Shown: in pieces, positions 21,448 through 28,134 of the stretch
Numbering within the stretch: the first letter of the stretch is position 1
Layout: every line of letters starts with the position of its first letter
DNA from: a virus
DNA: 64,000 nt
Direction: 5' to 3' (one strand)
Virus record (IMG/VR): IMGVR_UViG_3300050821_010639
Coordinates: 62,001 to 126,000 of that record
Made by a program: the position numbers and the translations under genes
Notes under the pieces: generated by a model
What the model was told of the DNA's origin: nothing
Database searches by the model: none
The model's input: the letters and a program-made list of their open reading frames with translations, nothing else

Positions 21448-21485
21448 GGAGCCCCCGCGGGTCGCGCTTCGTCCGCGGGGGCTCC
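21448..21485. terminator. GC hairpin terminator
   Basis: GGAGCCCCCGCGG (21448-21460) and CCGCGGGGGCTCC (21473-21485), perfect 13-bp stem between the SWIM gene and the DinB gene. Confidence 0.65.
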
Positions 21486-21570
21486 TGCCCGCCTTCTCTT
21501 CCTTGGCTCATCGGCCGACCCCTTGGCGGTTTCAGGGGCACCGCCCTAGGAACGGTGCGGAAGCTTGTTG

Positions 21571-22050
21571 TCAGTCGGCGAGGCACACCGGCATCTGGGC
21601 GGGCTGGTTGCCCGGGATGGTCAGCGTGTAGCGGCGGGTGTCGCGGTCGTACCTCGCCGACACAGGGCCGTTGGTCGTCTCCGCAGTCGCCGACAGCGGC
21701 CAGGTGCCGAGCGCCGCGTGCAGCAGCGAGTCAACCAGGCTGGAGGCGATGTAGGCGGAGGTGAGGATGGTGACCGCCTTGTCCCGCGTGACGCTCTCGT
21801 AGGTGACCGGACCCGGGGGAACCTCGCGGTTCCAGCCGCCGATGCGCAGCAGCGCGGCCTCGATGTGCTTGCAGAGGGTCACCGCGATGCCACCGTCGGC
21901 CTCGACCAGCCGGCCACGCCGGTTGATGAAGTCCGCGCAGTCGCAGGACGGAAGGGTGACCGCGTGGGCCGCCGCGCCGTTGCTCTGGCTGCGAACCAGC
22001 GCGGTCGTGGGGTGGACGGTCATGTCGTACATGGCCTTGGCCTGAGCCAT
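21571..22050 (-). CDS. SWIM zinc-finger protein
   Basis: 159 residues, ATG 22050 after leader GAAGGGCAGGCACGA. Residues near 36-65 read CDCADFINR ... LCKHIEAAL, the CxCx(n)CxH signature of SWIM domains, with a somewhat longer spacer. SWIM fingers occur in Swi2/Snf2 proteins, MuDR transposases and many bacterial proteins, and mediate DNA or protein binding. The C-terminal half is beta-rich (NGPVSARYDRDTRRYTL). Single-gene cassette driven by site 21. Confidence 0.75.
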   Translation of the reverse strand: MAQAKAMYDMTVHPTTALVRSQSNGAAAHAVTLPSCDCADFINRRGRLVEADGGIAVTLCKHIEAALLRIGGWNREVPPGPVTYESVTRDKAVTILTSAYIASSLVDSLLHAALGTWPLSATAETTNGPVSARYDRDTRRYTLTIPGNQPAQMPVCLAD

Positions 22051-22083
22051 TCGTGCCTGCCCTTCATCGGAGCTTGTGGTTCA

Positions 22084-22113
22084 AGGGTACCCGATAGCTT
22101 GACTTGAGTCAAG
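22084..22113 (-). promoter_or_regulatory. operator-promoter site 21
   Basis: CTTGACTTGAGTCAAG (22098-22113), perfect. TTGACT, 17 bases, TACCCT. Confidence 0.85.
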
Positions 22114-22120
22114 ACATAAA

Positions 22121-22153
22121 CGAGGCGCGCACCCGGGGAAGGTGCGCGCCTCG
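22121..22153. terminator. hairpin terminator
   Basis: CGAGGCGCGCACC (22121-22133) and GGTGCGCGCCTCG (22141-22153), perfect 13-bp stem. Confidence 0.7.
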
Positions 22154-22159
22154 CGGGGC

Positions 22160-22348
22160 CTACTCAGCCGCAAGCAGCTCCGGCCGGAAGGCAGCGCGGA
22201 CCTTGGCGTCCAGCGCCTCCCACAGCTCAGGGGTGAGCATGAGGTCGGTCAGCCCCAGGTCCAGGCGCACCGCGCCCGAGCGGTCGCCCACGACGCCGAT
22301 CCGGCGCCCGTAGGTGTCGAAAACCTCTCCGCCCTTGGTGTCGTTCAT
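22160..22348 (-). CDS. small hypothetical protein
   Basis: 62 residues, ATG 22348 after leader GAAGGGCAGGCAC. Short strands (VFDTYGRRIGVVGDR) followed by an acidic amphipathic helix (LTPELWEALDAKVRAAF). Single-gene cassette between site 22 and the terminator at 22121-22153. Function unknown. Confidence 0.65.
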   Translation of the reverse strand: MNDTKGGEVFDTYGRRIGVVGDRSGAVRLDLGLTDLMLTPELWEALDAKVRAAFRPELLAAE

Positions 22349-22387
22349 GTGCCTGCCCTTCAGCCGGGGATTCTTGCCTACCCCTCA

Positions 22388-22417
22388 ACTGTACTGCTCA
22401 GCTTGACTTGAGTCAAG
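22388..22417 (-). promoter_or_regulatory. operator-promoter site 22
   Basis: CTTGACTTGAGTCAAG (22402-22417), perfect. TTGACT, 17 bases, TACAGT. Confidence 0.85.
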
Positions 22418-22418
22418 T

Positions 22419-22661
22419 CTATCGGCTGGATCTTCCCTTGGTCCTCGTCGCCCTGGCCGCGCCACGCTCAGCCCGGCTGGTCACGACCGACACCACGCGC
22501 CGGGCCAGGTCCGCCGCGGGCTCCGCGCGGCTCACGTCCACGCGCACGCCCTTCGACCAGGCCACAGCCTCAAGGTCCGAGCGCCGCAGGCCAGCCAGGC
22601 GCTCAGTCGCCCGGTCCTTGCCCACAAGGCGGATAGCGGCTAGTACCTCGTCGTCTGTCAT
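22419..22661 (-). CDS. small basic helical protein
   Basis: 80 residues from ATG 22661 after leader AAAGGTCAGGCACGCC. Three predicted helices with alternating charges (DDEVLAAIRLVGKDRATERL, RRSDLEAVAWSKGVRV) and an Arg/Ser tail; SAP-like or Rho-N-like spacing is conceivable but not firm. It ends next to operator site 22 with no terminator. Function unknown. Confidence 0.65.
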   Translation of the reverse strand: MTDDEVLAAIRLVGKDRATERLAGLRRSDLEAVAWSKGVRVDVSRAEPAADLARRVVSVVTSRAERGAARATRTKGRSSR

Positions 22662-22698
22662 GGCGTGCCTGACCTTTGCTTGACTGCTGTTAAGCATC

Positions 22699-22729
22699 AG
22701 GCTAGGCCAGGCTCTTGACTCGTGTCAAG
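22699..22729 (-). promoter_or_regulatory. operator-promoter site 23
   Basis: CTTGACTCGTGTCAAG (22714-22729, one mismatch). TTGACA, 18 bases, TAGCCT. Confidence 0.75.
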
Positions 22730-22736
22730 ACATGAC

Positions 22737-22773
22737 GAGAGGCCTTGCGGACGGGGGCACCGCAAGGCCTCTC
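22737..22773. terminator. hairpin terminator
   Basis: GAGAGGCCTTGCGG (22737-22750) and CCGCAAGGCCTCTC (22760-22773), perfect 14-bp stem. Confidence 0.7.
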
Positions 22774-22817
22774 GGGGAATTACGCGGGCGCCTGGGGCGG
22801 GCGCCGCGCCTCCAGTA

Positions 22818-23057
22818 TCACACAGGTCTGCGGTGACGGCCAGCCGGCTGCCAGTCCACCTCGCTGCCGGCCACCAGGGCCTCCCCGACGTAGACCGCGG
22901 CCGGCGTGTCCCCGGCCAGGTGAACCTTCACCACGAGCACGCCGTCCTCATTCAGCTCCGCGCAGACCTTGGAGCCCTCGACGTCCAGGCAGGGGCGCGG
23001 TTCGCCAGCCTCGCTCACGGCCTGCACCGCATCGGCTGACTCGGTAGCGGCGTTCAT
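22818..23057 (-). CDS. small hypothetical protein
   Basis: 79 residues from ATG 23057, preceded by GAGAGGGGAGAG. An acidic N-terminal helix is followed by four short strands (GSKVCAELNEDGVLVVKV, AAVYVGEALVAG). The strand pattern resembles the C-terminal half of the protein at 12663-12989. Single-gene cassette under the divergent site 24. Confidence 0.65.
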   Translation of the reverse strand: MNAATESADAVQAVSEAGEPRPCLDVEGSKVCAELNEDGVLVVKVHLAGDTPAAVYVGEALVAGSEVDWQPAGRHRRPV

Positions 23058-23089
23058 GGCGCTCTCCCCTCTCGGGTTACCCCGGGGTA

Positions 23090-23120
23090 ACCCTAACCGG
23101 TCCGCTTGACTTACGTAAAG
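23090..23120 (-). promoter_or_regulatory. degenerate operator-promoter site 24
   Basis: CTTGACTTACGTAAAG (23105-23120); one arm is good, the other diverged. TTTACG, 18 bases, TAGGGT. The upstream stop TAA (23111-23113) lies in the box. Confidence 0.55.
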
Positions 23121-23554
23121 CGAAACGGGCCAACATGATGGCGGAAAGTGGGGGAAACTGGGCACTTGCTGGTCCAGGCGTCATCGTCCCAGGTGAGCCG
23201 CGGGCACGAGCAGTCCTCTCCCGGGCGCATCGGGCAATAGCACCCGGTCCCCGGGTGCTCCTTCCAGCCGGGACGCCGGTCTGCCCTCGGCACCAGCGAC
23301 CGCAGCCGCTCGCCGTCGACCACCAGGCGCGCACCGCAGTAGCGGCAGGGCAGCAGCTCCGGGTCCGGCTCGCCCGCCATCGCCTCGCACGGGCTGAGTC
23401 CCGCGCTGTGCACCCAGTAGCCCCAGATCCCCTGCCAGAACATGTCACGGTGGTGAGCCAGGCAGCAGGCCAGCGTCCCGGCCCAGGGCCCGCGCGGGGT
23501 GTACGCCCGCGCGGCCTCAGCCTCGGCCTGGGATACCCGGTCGTACCCGGTCAC
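23111..23554 (-). CDS. zinc-ribbon hypothetical protein
   Basis: 147 residues from GTG 23554 (GTGA overlap). The frame extends far upstream, but only this start is coupled. Contains CCLAHH near residue 31, CRYCGARL near 75 and CYCPM with CSCP near 110-120, so up to two zinc sites. The Trp-rich FWQGIWGYWVHSAG element is distinctive. Last gene of the seven-gene unit from site 25. Function unknown. Confidence 0.65.
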   Translation of the reverse strand: MTGYDRVSQAEAEAARAYTPRGPWAGTLACCLAHHRDMFWQGIWGYWVHSAGLSPCEAMAGEPDPELLPCRYCGARLVVDGERLRSLVPRADRRPGWKEHPGTGCYCPMRPGEDCSCPRLTWDDDAWTSKCPVSPTFRHHVGPFRFT

Positions 23555-24195
23555 CGGCGCGGCCACCAGAGCAGAACCAGCCCGATGACCGAGAGCGCCA
23601 GAGTAGCCGTGCCGGCGACCGCAGCCGGCTTGTACGGCGCCCACAGACCAGTCGTCAGCGCCAGCAGCCAGATGACGACCCCGAGCCAGTTGGTCCGGCT
23701 CACGGGTAACCGCACCTCCGGCCAGGTCGCGTAGCTCCGGCCGCGCACCGAGCCGTCCGGCCTGGTAGCCGCCGCGTTGGCGAACAGGTGCCCGTGCTCG
23801 CGCCACCAGGAGGTAAGCGCCGCGTACTCGGACGCGTCCCAGGCCAGCATCGCGGCGCGCGCGGCCAGGGCGTCCGCTGACGGCCCGCGCAGGCGGCCTA
23901 GCGCCTCCTTGCGCCTGCGCTGGTACTCCGCCTGCTGCGCCCGGCGGTAGCGCTCACGGACGACGGAGCGACGCTGAGGGTGGCAGTAGTCCGGCAACGG
24001 CGTGCCGACGGCCCGGACCAGTACCCGGCTCGCGTACCACTCCCTCGGCTTCCGCACCCAGGCAAATTTAGCGCTCAGGGCAGTACAGGGCTGCCCCTTG
24101 ACCGCCTTGCACTCCGGGCAGTCTTCCGTCTGCCCCTGCTCGGTGGTGATGGGGCCGCCGACGTCGTGCGCGTCAGAGTAGATCACCGGGCTCAC
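23551..24195 (-). CDS. zinc-ribbon membrane protein
   Basis: 214 residues from GTG 24195. The N-terminal part has CPECKAVKGQPC near residue 25, the same CPxCKAxxGQPC signature as the plus-strand protein at 45197-45424. A long charged, Arg-rich helical middle follows, then two membrane segments at the C-terminus (NWLGVVIWLLALTTGLWA and GTATLALSVIGLVLLWW). It is likely a membrane-tethered cytoplasmic zinc protein. Coupled on both sides. Function unknown. Confidence 0.7.
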   Translation of the reverse strand: MSPVIYSDAHDVGGPITTEQGQTEDCPECKAVKGQPCTALSAKFAWVRKPREWYASRVLVRAVGTPLPDYCHPQRRSVVRERYRRAQQAEYQRRRKEALGRLRGPSADALAARAAMLAWDASEYAALTSWWREHGHLFANAAATRPDGSVRGRSYATWPEVRLPVSRTNWLGVVIWLLALTTGLWAPYKPAAVAGTATLALSVIGLVLLWWPRR

Positions 24196-24575
24196 CGCGT
24201 CTCCAGCCAGGTCGCCGGCCACCAGGACGCGCAGCCGTCGTCCAGCTCCACGAACACGCTCGCGCCGTCAAGGCTGATGAACCAGGGCACCAGGCCCGGC
24301 TGCGGTACCCACCGGGCGTAGCTCTCCGGCTCGCCAGCGGCCACGGCCCCGCGCTGGCCGCGCCGCCAGTAAACCCGCCGACCGAGCCATACCGGCGTGC
24401 CGGGCTGGAACCGCTGCTCAAGGGCCGGCAGCAGGTCACGGGTAAACGGGCCCTCCTCCCAGCCGCCCAGCTCAGCGACCGCCGCGGAGAGGTCCGCAGC
24501 CTCGGCCTGGTCGAAGCCGGACGACGCCACCTCGCGCCTCTGGTAGACCGTCACCACGGCCAGCGTGCCGGTCAT
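24192..24575 (-). CDS. hypothetical protein
   Basis: 127 residues, ATG 24575 in ATGA overlap. A helical acidic first half (AEAADLSAAVAELGGWEEG) and a Trp/Arg-rich second half (PVWLGRRVYWRRGQRG, WFISLDGASVFVELDD). No family recognised; member of the site 25 unit. Confidence 0.65.
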   Translation of the reverse strand: MTGTLAVVTVYQRREVASSGFDQAEAADLSAAVAELGGWEEGPFTRDLLPALEQRFQPGTPVWLGRRVYWRRGQRGAVAAGEPESYARWVPQPGLVPWFISLDGASVFVELDDGCASWWPATWLETR

Positions 24576-24778
24576 GACTTGCCCGGCGTGGCCTGAACCA
24601 CCTGGTCAACGGTCACCGTGACCGCCTTGCTCCCGCGCAGCAGCCGTAGCTTGTTCGGCTTGCGCGGCACCCGGGGGTCAGGACTCTGCTCCACCGAGAT
24701 GGTGCGGATGACCTGCCACCTCCTGAGCTGGTAGATCACCTCATCGTTGACCGCGATGCGGCCGGGCGCCCCGCTCAC
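24572..24778 (-). CDS. small hypothetical beta protein
   Basis: 68 residues, GTG 24778 coupled to the upstream stop. Alternating strands (IAVNDEVIYQLRRWQVIRT, KLRLLRGSKAVTVTVDQV) give a small barrel-like pattern with basic character. Member of the site 25 unit. Function unknown. Confidence 0.65.
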   Translation of the reverse strand: MSGAPGRIAVNDEVIYQLRRWQVIRTISVEQSPDPRVPRKPNKLRLLRGSKAVTVTVDQVVQATPGKS

Positions 24779-24996
24779 GCGTACTCCTCAGTGCACCGGC
24801 CGGCCCGGTGCTGGTACCCGGCCCAGAACTCGCCGTCAATGAGCGCGGCAGTAGCCCAGGCCGGGGAGCCGGCAGGGATCTCGCCGTTGCAGTCGGTGCA
24901 ACGGTGCGCCTTACGCGTCGCCTGCACCTGACGGCGACTCAGGGCGACGAACGTGATTTCCGGCTCGGGGCGACAACAGGTGTCGTAACAGTGCAT
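24775..24996 (-). CDS. small zinc-ribbon protein
   Basis: 73 residues, ATG 24996 directly after the upstream TAA. It has CYDTCC at the N-terminus, CTDCNGEIPAGSP near residue 33 and a C-terminal RCTEEYA. The central CTDCxGxIxxGxxA element resembles small DksA/LIM-type zinc ribbons that recognise treble-clef folds. Function unknown. Confidence 0.65.
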   Translation of the reverse strand: MHCYDTCCRPEPEITFVALSRRQVQATRKAHRCTDCNGEIPAGSPAWATAALIDGEFWAGYQHRAGRCTEEYA

Positions 24997-25437
24997 TTAG
25001 TCCTCCTCGCACGGGTAGCAGATGACGCACGTGCGCATGACGTCCCCGGGCCGGCAGCCCCCCTCGGGGTACCGTGCGCGGTGCAAGGCCGCGCCCTCCT
25101 CGCGCCAGTTCTCGCCAGGCTGCGCGAGGCCCGGACGGCAGCGTGCCCAGTCCGCTTGCACCTGCTCGGCGCTGCGGTCGAACAGGGTCAGCCCGAACTG
25201 CTCGATGTGGCGGAGCCAGCTCAGCCTGACGCGCTCGCGCCCGGCCGGGCTGTAGTCGTGGCCCAGGGGGCCGATGTCGCCGGCGCTGACCCCGCCGGCC
25301 AGGCAGACCGCAGCGCGGAGGTCCGCCATCGTGGTCTGCTGGTCGGCGTCCGCTACCGGGTCACCCGTCCGCGGCCGGGCTGCGAACATGAGCCGCAGGT
25401 TGGCGTGCATCTGGAGGCTGCCGGGTGCCGCGGTCAC
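24997..25437 (-). CDS. hypothetical protein
   Basis: 146 residues, GTG 25437 (GTGA overlap). Helical throughout with a C-terminal CVICYPCEED that may bind metal with CRPG elements upstream. Member of the site 25 unit. No family recognised. Confidence 0.65.
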   Translation of the reverse strand: MTAAPGSLQMHANLRLMFAARPRTGDPVADADQQTTMADLRAAVCLAGGVSAGDIGPLGHDYSPAGRERVRLSWLRHIEQFGLTLFDRSAEQVQADWARCRPGLAQPGENWREEGAALHRARYPEGGCRPGDVMRTCVICYPCEED

Positions 25438-25850
25438 TCGAAGCTCACTGTCTGCCCGGCCAGCGCCAGCGCCCGCTCGTAGCTGCCAGCGTCGAAGATG
25501 GCCTGACGGAACTCGCGAAGCTCGGCCAGCGGGACGGCCCGAGCGCGCATCGCACCCAGCGTCACGGACAACAGGACTGCGGTGTCGCCGTCATGCAGCG
25601 ACGCGCGCTTCACCCGGACGTCCGGGTAGCGGACGGGCTCGCCAGGGCCGAACTCGGTGGCCAGCACGTCGGCGACCATCTGCTCGTGGTACTCGGCAAC
25701 GTCAACCGGCACGATAGCAGCGATGCGCTTGCCGCTGCTGGCCAGCCAGGTCTTGCGGTCCTGGGCACCGGCCAGGTCGGCCGCGTCCTGCACTTCTTCG
25801 GCCAGCTCCTCGTCGTTCCTGACGTCCAGCTCGATCGTCTTCTCGTCCAT
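25434..25850 (-). CDS. hypothetical protein
   Basis: 138 residues, ATG 25850 after leader CGAAGGGCAGGCAC. An acidic N-terminal helix (DEELAEEVQDAADLAG) precedes WLASSGKRIAAIVPVDVAEYH, which resembles the Phd/YefM antitoxin core strand (KRIAAIVPVDVAEY), followed by a second domain with strands and helices. A distant relation to Phd-type antitoxins is possible, but there is no adjacent toxin candidate I recognise. First gene of the site 25 unit. Confidence 0.6.
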   Translation of the reverse strand: MDEKTIELDVRNDEELAEEVQDAADLAGAQDRKTWLASSGKRIAAIVPVDVAEYHEQMVADVLATEFGPGEPVRYPDVRVKRASLHDGDTAVLLSVTLGAMRARAVPLAELREFRQAIFDAGSYERALALAGQTVSFE

Positions 25851-25881
25851 GTGCCTGCCCTTCGGTTGGTTGCCTGGTTAC

Positions 25882-25911
25882 AGGGTAGCCTAATGCTTGA
25901 CTTGAGTCAAG
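25882..25911 (-). promoter_or_regulatory. operator-promoter site 25
   Basis: CTTGACTTGAGTCAAG (25896-25911), perfect. TTGACT, 17 bases, TACCCT. Heads the longest coupled run in this part (25850 down to 23111). Confidence 0.85.
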
Positions 25912-25919
25912 ACACGCCA

Positions 25920-25961
25920 AAGCCCCGCGGGCAGGGCAGGCAACCGAGATCCGCGGGGCTT
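25920..25961. terminator. hairpin terminator
   Basis: AAGCCCCGCGG (25920-25930) and CCGCGGGGCTT (25951-25961), perfect 11-bp stem. Confidence 0.65.
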
Positions 25962-25983
25962 CAACGAGAGGGGGAGCCACCGT

Positions 25984-26193
25984 CTACACACGGCTCAGGA
26001 GAACCCTCGCTAAGCGACAGGCAGGCCAGCTGGCCTGCCTGTCACGCTCTTGAGTTGTACGCGGGTGCCGGGAGCGGACCAGCCCGTCGACTGGAACCTC
26101 CCGGCCCCCACTTCGCTCCGTGTGGGGTGCACCTAAAGCCGCAGGGAGCGCGTCCGCGACCTTCCACACTTGCTCCCGGGCCAGGGGTTTCAC
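25984..26193 (-). pseudogene. possible tyrosine-recombinase fragment
   Basis: A 69-codon frame starting MKPLAREQVWKVADALPAAL. The string PLxxEQVWxxADALP is typical of the start of the catalytic domain of actinobacterial tyrosine integrases, but no R-HxxR-Y residues follow and the frame degenerates after about 25 codons. Chance similarity cannot be excluded. Confidence 0.2.
26016..26043. terminator. 28-bp perfect palindrome
   Basis: GACAGGCAGGCCAG (26016-26029) and CTGGCCTGCCTGTC (26030-26043), with no unpaired loop. Probably terminates transcripts from site 26; it could also be a protein binding site. Confidence 0.5.
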
Positions 26194-26262
26194 TGGTCCG
26201 TAGCGGTGTTGCAGGCCGCCAATGTCCGTACGCTGCCCCGAGGGGCCCGTACTAGCTTGGGC

Positions 26263-27057
26263 TTAGGTCAAGCTCACGCGTTCGCCAGGTACTCGACCTG
26301 GCCCGGGAAGTCTCTGTTGAGTTATATCCGGCTTACCCTGCCCTTGTGAGTGAGGCCCTGGGCGGGAGGGGCTGCGACTCGCGCTGTAGCCGGTGCTGCT
26401 ACCTTTCTGGGCGCTCCTGGCCGGTCCTCCTCTTGCCTGCTCGCTGACCTTCCGGCCTCGCTCACATTCAAAGGATAAGGGATCGACTTGACTCGTGTCA
26501 AGTGATCTCCGGTATTTCCTCTCCGCCAGGCTGACCAGGGCCGGAGCCGGGCCGGTAACGCGCTCCTGGGGCCCGCGCTCGCGCTGCCACGCCACGGCCA
26601 GGCCCAGCCGGGCCCGCCAAGCGAGCGCGGACACCGCGTTGGGGCTCATGCCGGAGGTTCGCGCCAGCTCGGCCGGCGTGCGCCCCTCCACCTCGGTCTG
26701 CCACAGCACCGCGCGCCAGCGGGGCGGCAGCGAGTCGAACGCGCGACGGGTCATCCGCTGCTCCTCGGCCGCGGTCGCCAGGTCCCCGGCGCCCGGCACG
26801 CGCACCATGCGAGGATCGAGCGGCACGGGGTCGATGCGCCTGCGCTCGGCCAGCCAGTCGCGTGCCAGGTTGCGCACCGCGGCCAGCAGGTAGGGCCGGA
26901 ACGCGCCGTCGGGGCCGTGGCCGGCCCGCTGCCTGGCCAGCACCCGGGTGAACGCCTCCGCCACGATGTCATCGGCCGCGTGCGCGGGCACCAGGGCCAG
27001 GGCCACGCGGCGCGCGGCGCTCCGGTGCTCGGCGTACAGGTCGGCGAACTCGGGCAT
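26263..27057 (-). CDS. ECF-type RNA polymerase sigma factor
   Basis: 264 codons in the open frame, ATG 27057. Residues 1-75 match sigma region 2 (FADLYAEHRSAARRVALAL, DDIVAEAFTRVLA), then a linker. Residues 108-157 match region 4 (LPPRWRAVLWQTEVEGRTPAEL with the HTH MSPNAVSALAWRARLGL). It would redirect host RNA polymerase, perhaps to late or transfer genes. No anti-sigma gene is adjacent. Two oddities: a terminator hairpin (27069-27099) ends only 11 bases before the ATG with no ribosome site, and after about residue 185 the frame runs through operator site 26 (DTSQVDP) into a Ser/Pro-rich tail. The functional protein may therefore end near the operator or be an extended form. Confidence 0.75.
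   Translation of the reverse strand: MPEFADLYAEHRSAARRVALALVPAHAADDIVAEAFTRVLARQRAGHGPDGAFRPYLLAAVRNLARDWLAERRRIDPVPLDPRMVRVPGAGDLATAAEEQRMTRRAFDSLPPRWRAVLWQTEVEGRTPAELARTSGMSPNAVSALAWRARLGLAVAWQRERGPQERVTGPAPALVSLAERKYRRSLDTSQVDPLSFECERGRKVSEQARGGPARSAQKGSSTGYSASRSPSRPGPHSQGQGKPDITQQRLPGPGRVPGERVSLT
26472..26502 (-). promoter_or_regulatory. operator-promoter site 26
   Basis: CTTGACTCGTGTCAAG (26487-26502, one mismatch). TTGACA, 18 bases, TATCCT. It points into a region without a clear gene. Confidence 0.7.
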
Positions 27058-27068
27058 GGCGGCATGCT

Positions 27069-27099
27069 AATGGCCCCCGGCGCGATGCCGGGGGCCATT
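27069..27099. terminator. hairpin just before sigma-factor start
   Basis: AATGGCCCCCGGC (27069-27081) and GCCGGGGGCCATT (27087-27099), perfect 13-bp stem. It follows the gene ending at 27115 and precedes the sigma-factor ATG by 11 bases, so sigma expression may depend on read-through. Confidence 0.65.
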
Positions 27100-27114
27100 T
27101 CGCTTAGCGCGCTA

Positions 27115-27372
27115 CTACTGGCCCGAGAGACCGTTGAGTACGTCCTCGAAAGGCCGCGGCTGCGCTCGGGCCAGCGGTAGCTCCAGGGCCTCGCGCAGCT
27201 CGCAGACCAGCATCTCCGCCACCCGGCGGCGCGAGCGCAACTCGGGAAAAGGGATCTCGTCCAGGTGAGCCTCAGCGATGGTAAGCACCCGGGCGAACGC
27301 CTCGCGCTCGGGCTCGCTCAGGTCCAGCAGGACCAGCGGGTTCGGGGGGTTGTAGCCGATGCGCTTGATCAT
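27115..27372 (-). CDS. small hypothetical protein
   Basis: 85 residues, ATG 27372 in ATGA overlap. A helical, acidic protein with a hydrophobic start (NPPNPLVLLDLSEPEREAF). Last gene of a long coupled run (30153 down to 27115) before the sigma factor. Function unknown. Confidence 0.65.
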   Translation of the reverse strand: MIKRIGYNPPNPLVLLDLSEPEREAFARVLTIAEAHLDEIPFPELRSRRRVAEMLVCELREALELPLARAQPRPFEDVLNGLSGQ

Positions 27373-27764
27373 TTCTGCCCTGCTTTCCCGCGGCGGCCCG
27401 GCCGCACGTAGTCCTTGTAGCGATATTGGGCTGCTATGGCCGTCAGCGGCGGCTCACCGCGGCACCCGGGGATGTTCTCCTCACTCCACGCCGCCGTGTT
27501 CAGGTTGAGGTCGTAGACGACACCGGGCTTATCCGCGTGCATGGGAAGCTTTGCCTCCACCAGCAGCGGGGTGCTCTCCAGGTAGAGGCCGGTACAGGCG
27601 CTGCACAGCCGGTCGCCGCTGCACGCCGTCAGGCCGTCGAACCTGACGGCGTTGTGCTCGTACGGGACGCCCGGCTTACCGCACCACGAGCACGCCGGCT
27701 GGCGCGCGTGCTCGGCGTCGGCGTACGCCTGGATGCCTGCGGTGAGGTCGCTCACGTCAGGCAT
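27369..27764 (-). CDS. zinc-ribbon hypothetical protein
   Basis: 131 residues from ATG 27764; GTG 27755 is an alternative. The frame is open upstream but overlaps the previous gene there. Contains CSWCGKPG near residue 24 and CSACTGLY near 53, a four-cysteine zinc ribbon with a loop carrying FDGLTACSGDR. Function unknown. Confidence 0.65.
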   Translation of the reverse strand: MPDVSDLTAGIQAYADAEHARQPACSWCGKPGVPYEHNAVRFDGLTACSGDRLCSACTGLYLESTPLLVEAKLPMHADKPGVVYDLNLNTAAWSEENIPGCRGEPPLTAIAAQYRYKDYVRPGRRGKAGQK

Positions 27765-28134
27765 CCTTGCGCAGGTTAGGGAAGTCGTACTTGCCGAAGT
27801 CCGAGCCGTCCGCCGGCCAGCCGCGCGGTGCCACGCCGAACCCGCCGTCGAAGTCAGCCTCCCCGCTCGCACGGGGGCGGTCTTCGAGAATGCTCTGCGC
27901 GACAGCGGCCTTAGCGCCGGACTGCCCGTAGAAGTAGCCGCTCCAGAAGTGCGCGAACGCCTTGTCCGGGCCATCTAGCCCGCTGTCGCGAATGCCCTCC
28001 ACCATCTGTGCAACCGAGCGCTGGTCGGACGGGTCGAACTTGACGATCTCGCGCTCGGTGCCTTCCTCAAACAGGATGACCCATCGGCCGATCTGCTGGA
28101 TAAGGAACCGCCCGCTCGGAAGTCGCGCCATCAT
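27757..28134 (-). CDS. hypothetical protein
   Basis: 125 residues from ATG 28134 (ATGA overlap). N-terminal strands (GRFLIQQIGRWVILFEE) are followed by helices and an acidic C-terminus. No family recognised. Part of the 30153-27115 coupled run. Confidence 0.65.
   Translation of the reverse strand: MMARLPSGRFLIQQIGRWVILFEEGTEREIVKFDPSDQRSVAQMVEGIRDSGLDGPDKAFAHFWSGYFYGQSGAKAAVAQSILEDRPRASGEADFDGGFGVAPRGWPADGSDFGKYDFPNLRKDA

Larger units (their letters stand above)
25962..26486. other. gene-poor region with promoter, palindrome and possible gene remnant
   Basis: About 520 bases with no convincing intact gene. Operator-promoter site 26 fires into it from 26472-26502. It holds a 28-bp perfect palindrome (26016-26043), a GCCCCTCGGGGC hairpin near 26237, and a frame at 25984-26193 resembling a tyrosine-recombinase piece. 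The extended C-terminus of the sigma-factor frame crosses its right half. It may produce a structured RNA or be a deletion scar. Confidence 0.4.

Noticed and set aside
21422-21511. 29-residue minus-strand frame before the DinB gene
   Set aside because: Contains the terminator hairpin and its stop lies in the next leader; probably chance.
25434-25850. Phd-type antitoxin of a toxin-antitoxin pair
   Set aside because: Only one short strand resembles Phd; the downstream protein is not a Doc/RelE-like toxin.
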